Source: Natronohydrobacter sp. (lineage in GTDB: Bacteria > Pseudomonadota > Alphaproteobacteria > Rhodobacterales > Rhodobacteraceae). Taken from it: DNA of 18,656 nucleotides. The notes beneath the pieces are model-generated. The model ran no database searches, had not been told where the DNA came from, and saw nothing but the letters and a program-made list of their open reading frames with translations. The translations under genes were made by a program, and so were the position numbers. Below, piece by piece: positions 8,235 to 14,103 of this stretch. The stretch lies in contig SKGU01000363.1 in assembly GCA_007117255.1 (NCBI GenBank), positions 1 to 18,656 of the forward strand, given 5' to 3'. Position 1 is the stretch's first letter, and each line of letters opens with the position of its first letter.

Positions 8235-8296
8235 AGTCAAACAAAAGCCGGAGTACGGGAAGCGATCAGGCTCGCCCTGCGTCCCGTCTCCAGAAA

Positions 8297-9334
8297 TCAG
8301 CTTTCATAGTCGATGGCATGGCGCAACTGTTTCTCATATTCCAGCGCCTTGCCGGTACCGATTGCCACGCAATTGAGCGCTTCATCAGCCACTGAAATCG
8401 ACAATCCGGTCTGTTCGCGCAGTGCCAGATCCAATTCACCCAGCAGCGCGCCGCCGCCCGTCAGCATGACGCCACGATCAACGATATCGGCGGCCAGATC
8501 GGGTGGCGTGGTTTCCAGCGCGATCATCACGGCCTCGCACATGGTGGTAACGGTTTCGGCCAGTGCTTCGGCGACTTGCGCCTGTGTGATCTCGGTTTCC
8601 TTGGGCACGCCGTTCAGCAGGTCACGCCCGCGCACCAGCATGGACTTTCCGCGCCCGTCATCGGGCATGCGGGCGGTGCCGATGGCGCATTTGATCTTTT
8701 CTGCCGTGGCATCGCCAATCAGCAGGTTCTGGTTGCGGCGCAGGAAGTTGACAATGGCTTCGTCCATCCGGTCGCCCCCCACACGCACAGAGCGCGCATA
8801 GACGATATCGCCAAGCGACAAAACGGCCACCTCGGTCGTGCCGCCGCCGATATCGACAACCATGCTGCCTGTGGGGTCAGTGATGGGCATGCCCGCCCCG
8901 ATGGCCGCTGCGATCGGCTCCGAGATCAGCCCCGCGCGGCGCGCACCGGCAGACAGCACCGATTGACGGATTGCGCGTTTTTCCACCGGGGTCGCACCGT
9001 AGGGCACACAGACAATGACCTTGGGTTTTGACAGGAAGTTGTTGCGATGCACCTTGCGGATGAAATGCTTGATCATTTCTTCAGCGACATCGAAATCTGC
9101 AATCACCCCGTCGCGCATGGGGCGGATCGCCTCGATGCTGCCAGGGGTGCGCCCCAGCATTAACTTGGCATCCTCGCCCACAGCCAGCACAGCTTTGCGC
9201 CCGTCCTTGATGTGATAGGCGACCACCGAGGGCTCATTGAGGATGATACCGCGCCCCTTGACATAGACCAGAGTATTGGCTGTGCCGAGGTCGATCGCCA
9301 TGTCCGACGAAAACAGGCTGGGGAAGAAATTCAT
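8297..9334 (-). CDS. mreB: Actin-like cell-shape protein MreB
   Basis: The 345-residue product is a full-length actin-fold ATPase. Phosphate-1 motif DLGTANT is at 15-21, phosphate-2 motif DIGGGTTEVA at 161-170 and the adenosine motif MLTGGGALL at 290-298. The N-terminal MNFFPSLFSSDMAID includes the short hydrophobic or amphipathic start expected for membrane attachment. Role: membrane-associated filaments that orient the RodA-PBP2 elongation machinery. The start at 9334 is chosen because homology begins there and an AGGA sits about 9 nt upstream; the frame stays open for 43 more codons to 9463, but that stretch is low-complexity and proline/arginine-rich and looks non-coding. It is the first gene of the mre operon, with a promoter candidate at 9396-9425. 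Confidence 0.98.
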   Translation of the reverse strand: MNFFPSLFSSDMAIDLGTANTLVYVKGRGIILNEPSVVAYHIKDGRKAVLAVGEDAKLMLGRTPGSIEAIRPMRDGVIADFDVAEEMIKHFIRKVHRNNFLSKPKVIVCVPYGATPVEKRAIRQSVLSAGARRAGLISEPIAAAIGAGMPITDPTGSMVVDIGGGTTEVAVLSLGDIVYARSVRVGGDRMDEAIVNFLRRNQNLLIGDATAEKIKCAIGTARMPDDGRGKSMLVRGRDLLNGVPKETEITQAQVAEALAETVTTMCEAVMIALETTPPDLAADIVDRGVMLTGGGALLGELDLALREQTGLSISVADEALNCVAIGTGKALEYEKQLRHAIDYES

Positions 9335-9395
9335 GCGGATATCCTGTCGCTCATGCAAGGTAGGCCCCCAAAAGTGAGAACCCGTGCGTCGGCGC

Positions 9396-9425
9396 CTTAT
9401 AGGGCGGTGTAGGGGATGCGGTAAA
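9396..9425 (-). promoter_or_regulatory. Candidate promoter for the mreB operon
   Basis: On the minus strand, TTTACC (9425-9420) and TATAAG (9401-9396) are separated by 18 nt, resembling -35 and -10 boxes with about four and five matches to the housekeeping consensus. A start near 9389 would give a leader of about 55 nt carrying the mreB ribosome-binding site. Prediction by eye only. Confidence 0.4.
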
Positions 9426-9484
9426 GGGGGGCTGGGTGCCTGATGCGCGGGAAATGGCCCCATGGGCGCAAGTTTGCGTGACTG

Positions 9485-9504
9485 CGCGCCTGTTCACAGG
9501 CGCG
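9485..9504. repeat. 20-bp inverted repeat upstream of mreB / downstream of nucleoside hydrolase
   Basis: CGCGCCTGT (9485-9493) and ACAGGCGCG (9496-9504) are perfect 9-bp complementary arms around a 2-nt centre. It sits in the 286-nt gap between the mreB start and the nucleoside hydrolase stop, about 60 bp upstream of the mreB promoter candidate. It could be an operator or a terminator stem without a U-run. Apart from this palindrome and the promoter candidate I see nothing else in the gap (9335-9620). Confidence 0.45.
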
Positions 9505-9620
9505 GCGCGGCACGATTTCGGCCCGCACGCCACTTGTGCCGCTGTCCGACAATTGAATCTGTCTAACGTCTACAGAACTGGTGATGCCGAAGTCGCGATA
9601 TCCGGGTGGCGCGCGATCGT

Positions 9621-10553
9621 TTACAGCCGCGACAAACGCTCTGTCAAAAGGTCGAAAAACCCTGCGTCGTTAATGCCGCCCATAAAGGTCGCGTTCGGTG
9701 CGCGGCGCGTGACACGCCACCAATCCGCGACCGTCATCCCAAGGGTCAAATCTGATTCTGTCTCGATTTCAACATTGATATGGCGGCCTGTGAACAGGTC
9801 TGGTTTCAGCAGATATGCAATGGTGCAAGGATCATGCAGCGGGGCACCTTCGGAACCGTATTTTTCCTTGTCGAAACGCTCGAAGAAATCGGTCCAGCTT
9901 GCGACAGCGGGGCCAACGCGCCCCGCATTGCGAAATGCCTCGACCCGTGCGCGCGAGGTCAGCGCCTTATGCGTCACATCGAGCGGCATGACCACCATCG
10001 GCACGCCTGCGCCAAACACGATCTTGGCGGCTTCCGGGTCCACATAAATGTTGAACTCGGCCGTGGGCGTGATGTTCCCGCCCTCGAAATACCCGCCGCC
10101 CATAAGGACAATCTCGCGGATGCGTGGAATGATATCGGGCGCGCGCTGGATGGCTGTGGCAATGTTGGTCAATGGCCCGATGGGGACCAGCGTGATCGCG
10201 CCTTCCGGTTCGGTGCGCAAGGTTTCGATCAGAAAATCCACTGCGTGCTGTTCTTGCAAGGCCATGATCGGATCCGGCAGGTCCATACCATCCAGCCCGG
10301 TCTTCCCATGCACATGCTCGGCTGTGACCAGCGGCCGCGCAAGCGGCGCGTCACAGCCTGCAAAAACGCGCATATCGGGCCTGTTCGCCAATTCGCAGAC
10401 AATCCGTGCGTTCTTGGACGTCAAGGGAAGCGGCACATTGCCAGCCACACAGGTGATGCCCAGAAGCTCCAGTTCGGGCGAAGCCAGCGCCAGAAGGATA
10501 GCCACAGCGTCATCTTGTCCGGGGTCTGTATCGATGATGATCTTGCGCGCCAT
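9621..10553 (-). CDS. Ribonucleoside hydrolase of the inosine-uridine (IUNH) family
   Basis: The 310-residue product has the family signature IIIDTDPGQDDAVAIL at the N-terminus, giving the calcium and ribose ligands Asp10, Asp14 and Asp15, plus VPIGPLTNIA (123-132), the segment with N160, E166 and N168 in GGNITPTAEFNIYVDPEAA, and His240-Asp241 near the end. Role: hydrolyses the N-glycosidic bond of ribonucleosides for base and ribose salvage in the cytoplasm. Purine versus pyrimidine preference cannot be decided, although overall length and motifs resemble the RihA/RihB type. The ATG at 10553 is fixed by a perfect AGGAGG (10564-10559) with a 5-nt spacer; an upstream in-frame ATG at 10667 would add 38 residues unlike the family. 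Single gene, divergent from liuA across 156 bp and with no transporter partner in the window. Confidence 0.93.
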   Translation of the reverse strand: MARKIIIDTDPGQDDAVAILLALASPELELLGITCVAGNVPLPLTSKNARIVCELANRPDMRVFAGCDAPLARPLVTAEHVHGKTGLDGMDLPDPIMALQEQHAVDFLIETLRTEPEGAITLVPIGPLTNIATAIQRAPDIIPRIREIVLMGGGYFEGGNITPTAEFNIYVDPEAAKIVFGAGVPMVVMPLDVTHKALTSRARVEAFRNAGRVGPAVASWTDFFERFDKEKYGSEGAPLHDPCTIAYLLKPDLFTGRHINVEIETESDLTLGMTVADWWRVTRRAPNATFMGGINDAGFFDLLTERLSRL

Positions 10554-10644
10554 GTCTGCCTCCTGAATTTGTTTGCAGCCAGAATGCGCGATACTGCGGG
10601 CAGGTGCAATCGCGTCTGTTTGCGCTACACTGCCAAGGGAATCA

Positions 10645-10674
10645 TTGACGAGCGCTACGGCACGCACATATTAA
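10645..10674 (+). promoter_or_regulatory. Candidate promoter of the liu operon
   Basis: TTGACG (10645-10650) and TATTAA (10669-10674) are separated by 18 nt, close to housekeeping -35 and -10 boxes. Transcription would start around 10681, leaving a leader of about 29 nt that holds the AGGGAGGA ribosome-binding site (10693-10700) of liuA. Confidence 0.55.
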
Positions 10675-10693
10675 ATGAACAAGCGTTCAGTTA
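10672..10693. promoter_or_regulatory. Palindromic operator candidate overlapping the liuA promoter
   Basis: A 22-bp interrupted palindrome: TAA, one base, TGAAC, AAGC, GTTCA, one base, TTA. The two 5-bp core half-sites (10676-10680 and 10685-10689) are perfect inverted repeats, and the outer 3-bp arms also match. It begins inside the -10 box and covers the expected start point, the usual position for a repressor. Known liu regulators in proteobacteria are LiuR (MerR family) and LiuQ (TetR family); which protein, if any, binds here is not shown, and no regulator gene lies in the window. Confidence 0.5.
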
Positions 10694-10709
10694 GGGAGGA
10701 CTTTGCGCC

Positions 10710-11873
10710 ATGTTCACGGCATCTATGACATTCGATCTTGGCGAGGATGTGAATGCACTGCGCGAGATGGTGCATCGCTGGGCGCAGGAACGCGTCAAGC
10801 CGATGGCGGCAGAGGTGGACCGCACGAACCATTTCCCGAATGAACTGTGGCGCGAAATGGGCGATCTGGGGCTGTTGGGCATCACTGTGCCCGAAGAGAT
10901 GGGCGGGTCCGGGATGGGTTATCTGGCCCATGTGATCGCGGTAGAGGAGATCGCGCGCGCCTCGGCCTCGGTGTCGCTGTCTTATGGCGCACACAGCAAT
11001 CTGTGCGTGAACCAGATCAAGCTCAATGGCAATGACGCGCAGCGCGCGAAGTACCTTCCGGGGCTTATCTCTGGCGAGCATGTCGGCGCGCTGGCCATGT
11101 CTGAGGCAGGCGCGGGGTCCGATGTGGTGGGCATGAAGCTGCGCGCCGAAAAGAAGAATGATCGATTTATTCTGAACGGCACGAAATACTGGATCACAAA
11201 TGGCCCGGATGCTGATGTGCTGGTCGTCTATGCCAAGACCGACCCAGGCGCAGGGTCCAAAGGGATCACAGCTTTTCTGATCGAGAAATCCATGACCGGG
11301 TTTTCCACATCGCCGCATTTCGACAAGCTGGGCATGCGCGGCTCGAACACGGCCGAACTGGTGTTTCAGGATGTCGAAGTTCCCTATGAGAATATCCTCG
11401 GTGAAGAAGGGCGCGGGGTGCGCGTGCTCATGTCGGGGCTGGACTATGAGCGCGTGGTGCTGTCGGGTATCGGCACCGGTATCATGGCGGCCTGTCTCGA
11501 CGAGATCATGCCCTATCTGCGCGACCGCCAGCAATTCGGAAAGCCCATCGGCAGCTTCCAGCTGATGCAGGGCAAGATTGCGGATATGTACACAGCGATG
11601 AACTCGGCCCGCGCCTATGTCTATGAAGTCGCCAAAGCCTGCGACCGGGGCGAAGTGACGCGCGCGGATGCAGCGGCCTGCGTGCTCTATGCGTCCGAAG
11701 AGGCGATGAAACAGGCGCATCAGGCTGTGCAGGCGATGGGCGGCGCGGGGTTCATGAACGACTCGGCTGTCAGCCGGTTGTTCCGCGATGCGAAACTGAT
11801 GGAGATCGGCGCGGGCACGTCAGAGATCCGCCGGATGCTGGTCGGGCGTGAATTGATGGGGGCGATGGGGTGA
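10710..11873 (+). CDS. liuA: Isovaleryl-CoA dehydrogenase
   Basis: The 387-residue product is a complete acyl-CoA dehydrogenase. FAD-binding and substrate motifs are present: ALAMSEAGAGSDV (127-139), YWITNG (160-165) and the C-terminal EIGAGTSEIRRMLVGREL. The catalytic base is predicted to be Glu247 in GLDYERVVLSG, the helix-G position typical of isovaleryl-CoA dehydrogenases, while the position used as base in medium-chain enzymes reads Ala in IGAGTSE. Role: oxidises isovaleryl-CoA to 3-methylcrotonyl-CoA and passes electrons to ETF, the third step of leucine degradation. The start at 10710 has AGGGAGGA nine nt upstream; an in-frame ATG at 10725 is less likely. It is the first gene of the liu operon. 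Its stop overlaps the following GTG by 4 nt. Confidence 0.96.
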   Translation: MFTASMTFDLGEDVNALREMVHRWAQERVKPMAAEVDRTNHFPNELWREMGDLGLLGITVPEEMGGSGMGYLAHVIAVEEIARASASVSLSYGAHSNLCVNQIKLNGNDAQRAKYLPGLISGEHVGALAMSEAGAGSDVVGMKLRAEKKNDRFILNGTKYWITNGPDADVLVVYAKTDPGAGSKGITAFLIEKSMTGFSTSPHFDKLGMRGSNTAELVFQDVEVPYENILGEEGRGVRVLMSGLDYERVVLSGIGTGIMAACLDEIMPYLRDRQQFGKPIGSFQLMQGKIADMYTAMNSARAYVYEVAKACDRGEVTRADAAACVLYASEEAMKQAHQAVQAMGGAGFMNDSAVSRLFRDAKLMEIGAGTSEIRRMLVGRELMGAMG

Positions 11874-12376
11874 GGCAGGCGTGCGCCTTTGCTCTTGGCT
11901 TTGGCCTTGTGGGCAGCGCAGCCCTGGCTGAACAGGTCACATTTGACCCGGCACCTGTGATCGCCTGTCTGGATCAGGGTGCACAACATGCCTGCATCGG
12001 CGCAGGCCGAGATCCTTGCGCGCGGCAGAATTTGCCTTCGACTGTGGTGATAGAGGGCTGTCTCAAGGCAGAATATGAATTCTGGCAGGGGCTTGCCGAG
12101 CGCGCCTATGCAGGGCTTGAAGCCGAGGGGCTGGAGATTGATGCGCGTACCGAGTTTGCCGATCCACAGCCCCCGCGTCGTGTTGTGGCACTGGAACGTG
12201 CGCATCAGGCATGGCTGGACTATCGCGAGCAGCATTGCGCCTTTCAGCTTGCGCGTTGGCATGGCGGCTCTGGTGCGGGCGGGGCCTATTTTCGCTGCAT
12301 GATGGAACTGACCGGCACTTATGCGCTGCAATTACAGCCGGATATCTGGATGCAAGAAAGGAACGGGGCGCAATGA
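11870..12376 (+). CDS. Secreted LprI/DUF1311-type protein embedded in the liu operon
   Basis: The 168-residue product starts with a signal peptide (basic MR, hydrophobic core, likely cleavage after A-L-A at residue 20) and has six cysteines in the mature part (33, 42, 50, 64, 123, 143), suggesting periplasmic disulfides. The pattern EYEFWQGLAERAYAGLEAE, then ALERAHQAWLDYREQHC, GG, and FRCMMELTGTYALQL, matches the LprI/DUF1311 family, of which one mycobacterial member is reported as a lysozyme inhibitor. A lysozyme-inhibiting role here is not demonstrated. The GTG at 11870 overlaps the liuA stop (GTGA), and its own stop overlaps the liuB start (ATGA), so it is read within the liu transcript and probably translationally coupled. 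Nothing in leucine degradation requires a periplasmic protein, making its placement odd. Confidence 0.8.
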   Translation: MRQACAFALGFGLVGSAALAEQVTFDPAPVIACLDQGAQHACIGAGRDPCARQNLPSTVVIEGCLKAEYEFWQGLAERAYAGLEAEGLEIDARTEFADPQPPRRVVALERAHQAWLDYREQHCAFQLARWHGGSGAGGAYFRCMMELTGTYALQLQPDIWMQERNGAQ

Positions 12377-13980
12377 AACTCACATCCTCTGTCCTGACTG
12401 GCTCTGACCAGTTCCGCGCCAATCGCGACGCGCATCTGGCGGCGCTGGCCGAGATCACGCAGGCGCAGGCGCTTGCGCGCGCGGGCGGCGGCGAAAAGGC
12501 CCGTGCCCGTCATGTCGCGCGCGGCAAGATGCTGCCGCGCGACCGGGTGGCCAACCTGCTTGATCCGGGTTCGCCCTTTCTGGAGGTCGGCAGCACGGCC
12601 GCGCATGGACTTTATGATGGGGCCGCACCCTGCGCAGGCGTCATCGCCGGGATCGGGCTGGTTTCGGGACGGTTCTGCATGGTGGTGTGCAATGATGCGA
12701 CGGTGAAGGGCGGCACCTATTACCCGATGACCGTCAAGAAGCATTTGCGCGCCCAAGAGATTGCCGAGGAAAACCATTTGCCCTGCATCTATCTGGTGGA
12801 TTCAGGCGGCGCGAATTTGCCAAATCAGGACGAGGTTTTTCCAGACCGCGACCATTTCGGGCGGATTTTCTACAATCAGGCGCGGATGTCCGCGAAGGGG
12901 ATTGCGCAGATCGCGGTGGTGATGGGGTCTTGCACCGCAGGCGGGGCTTATGTGCCCGCCATGTCGGATGTGACGATCATTGTACGCGATCAGGGCACGA
13001 TCTTTCTGGCCGGGCCGCCGCTGGTGAAGGCTGCAACCGGGGAAGTGGTCAGCGCCGAGGATCTGGGCGGCGGTGATGTGCATACGCGTCTGTCGGGCGT
13101 TGCAGATTATCTGGCCGAGGATGACGCCCATGCCTTGGCACTGGCGCGGCGTGCAGTGAGCAATCTGGCCAGTGGTGCGGGCAAAGCCCACACCCTACAA
13201 GGTACCATCGAGGATCCGGCCTATGATCCTGAAGAGATCCTCGGCGTCGTGCCCGCCGATCTGCGCACGCCCTATGACATTCGCGAGGTCATTGCGCGGC
13301 TGGTCGATGGCTCGCGCTTTGACGAGTTCAAGCCGCGCTTTGGCGAAACGCTGGTTACGGGGTTCGCGCATGTCATGGGAATGCAGGTGGGAATTGTTGC
13401 CAATAATGGCGTGCTGTTCTCTGATGCTGCGGTCAAGGGTGCGCATTTCATCGAGCTGTGTTCGCAGCGTCGTATTCCGTTGGTGTTTTTGCAAAACATC
13501 ACTGGCTTCATGGTGGGCCGGAAATACGAGAATGAAGGCATTGCGCGGCATGGGGCCAAGATGGTGACGGCTGTGGCCTCGACCGCAGTTCCGAAGATTA
13601 CAATGCTGGTGGGCGGCAGTTTCGGCGCGGGCAATTACGGCATGGCCGGACGCGCCTATTCGCCACGCTTCCTCTGGACTTGGCCTAACAGCCGTATCTC
13701 GGTGATGGGCGGAGCGCAGGCCGCGGGTGTTCTGGCGACGGTCAAGCGCGATGCGATGGAACGCTCCGGGCAGGATTGGAGCGCGGAGGAAGAAGACGCC
13801 TTCAAGCGCCCCACAATCGAGATGTTCGAGCGCCAGTCGCACCCGCTTTATGCGTCAGCGCGGCTTTGGGATGACGGGATTATCGACCCGCGCCAGTCGC
13901 GGCAGGTGCTGGGGATGTCGCTGAGTGCGGCGCTTTGTGCGCCGGTGGGAGAAACACGCTTTGGTGTGTTCCGGATGTGA
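12373..13980 (+). CDS. liuB: Methylcrotonyl-CoA carboxylase beta (carboxyltransferase) subunit
   Basis: The 535-residue product matches the usual length of MccB. Carboxyltransferase crotonase-fold motifs are seen: KGGTYYPMTVKKHLRAQEIA (112-131), SGGANLPNQDEVFPD (144-158), the oxyanion segment SCTAGGAYVPAM (186-197), and in the C-terminal half FLQNITGFMVG and GSFGAGNYGMAGRAYSPRF. These are MccB-like rather than propionyl-CoA carboxylase-like. Role: transfers CO2 from carboxybiotin on LiuD to 3-methylcrotonyl-CoA, giving 3-methylglutaconyl-CoA. The start at 12373 overlaps the upstream stop by 4 nt; upstream in-frame extension reads into the LprI gene and is rejected. Unlike most junctions in this operon, liuB is followed by a 123-nt gap before liuD, filled by a repeat element. 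Confidence 0.97.
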   Translation: MKLTSSVLTGSDQFRANRDAHLAALAEITQAQALARAGGGEKARARHVARGKMLPRDRVANLLDPGSPFLEVGSTAAHGLYDGAAPCAGVIAGIGLVSGRFCMVVCNDATVKGGTYYPMTVKKHLRAQEIAEENHLPCIYLVDSGGANLPNQDEVFPDRDHFGRIFYNQARMSAKGIAQIAVVMGSCTAGGAYVPAMSDVTIIVRDQGTIFLAGPPLVKAATGEVVSAEDLGGGDVHTRLSGVADYLAEDDAHALALARRAVSNLASGAGKAHTLQGTIEDPAYDPEEILGVVPADLRTPYDIREVIARLVDGSRFDEFKPRFGETLVTGFAHVMGMQVGIVANNGVLFSDAAVKGAHFIELCSQRRIPLVFLQNITGFMVGRKYENEGIARHGAKMVTAVASTAVPKITMLVGGSFGAGNYGMAGRAYSPRFLWTWPNSRISVMGGAQAAGVLATVKRDAMERSGQDWSAEEEDAFKRPTIEMFERQSHPLYASARLWDDGIIDPRQSRQVLGMSLSAALCAPVGETRFGVFRM

Positions 13981-13981
13981 A

Positions 13982-14081
13982 GCATTGAGTATTTTTGGCA
14001 AGATGAACCCCCGAAGCTGTTTCATCTTGCGTCAAATACTCCGGGGGGAATCGCCGCAGGCGATGGGGGGCAGCGCCCCCC
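13982..14081. repeat. Rhodobacteraceae-type intergenic palindromic repeat between liuB and liuD
   Basis: Three hairpins stand in a row. Hairpin 1: GAGTATTT (13987-13994) plus GCAAGATGAA (13998-14007) pair with TTCATCTTGC (14021-14030) plus AAATACTC (14034-14041), interrupted by a 3x3 mismatch, with a 13-nt loop. Hairpin 2: ATCGCC (14050-14055) with GGCGAT (14059-14064). Hairpin 3: GGGGGGC (14065-14071) with GCCCCCC (14075-14081). The first 26 nt (13982-14007) recur exactly at 16063-16088. From memory, elements of this sequence type are common at gene ends in Rhodobacteraceae genomes. Possible roles are mRNA stabilisation or partial termination inside the operon (inference). Confidence 0.75.
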
Positions 14082-14103
14082 TGTTGGAAGAAAGAGCCAT
14101 GCC

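Noticed and set aside
9335..9463. 43-codon N-terminal extension of mreB
   Set aside because: The residues are proline/arginine-rich and unlike any MreB; the internal ATG at 9334 has a ribosome-binding site and begins exactly where homology starts, and a promoter candidate lies inside the extension.
9555..9559. Single GAATC (GANTC methylation-type) site upstream of mreB
   Set aside because: One 5-bp site carries no weight for cell-cycle methylation control without clustering or a CtrA box.
10554..10667. 38-codon extension of the nucleoside hydrolase
   Set aside because: The ATG at 10553 has a perfect AGGAGG at ideal distance and the family N-terminus; the extension would also overlap the liuA promoter.
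10671..11720. 349-codon open frame on the minus strand opposite liuA
   Set aside because: It lies fully antisense to a confidently assigned acyl-CoA dehydrogenase, is rich in His and Arg as expected from reading GC-rich codons backwards, and matches no recognisable family.
12211..12372. 54-codon N-terminal extension of liuB overlapping the LprI gene
   Set aside because: MccB homology begins at 12373, which is coupled to the upstream stop by ATGA; the extension is an out-of-frame reading of the LprI coding sequence.
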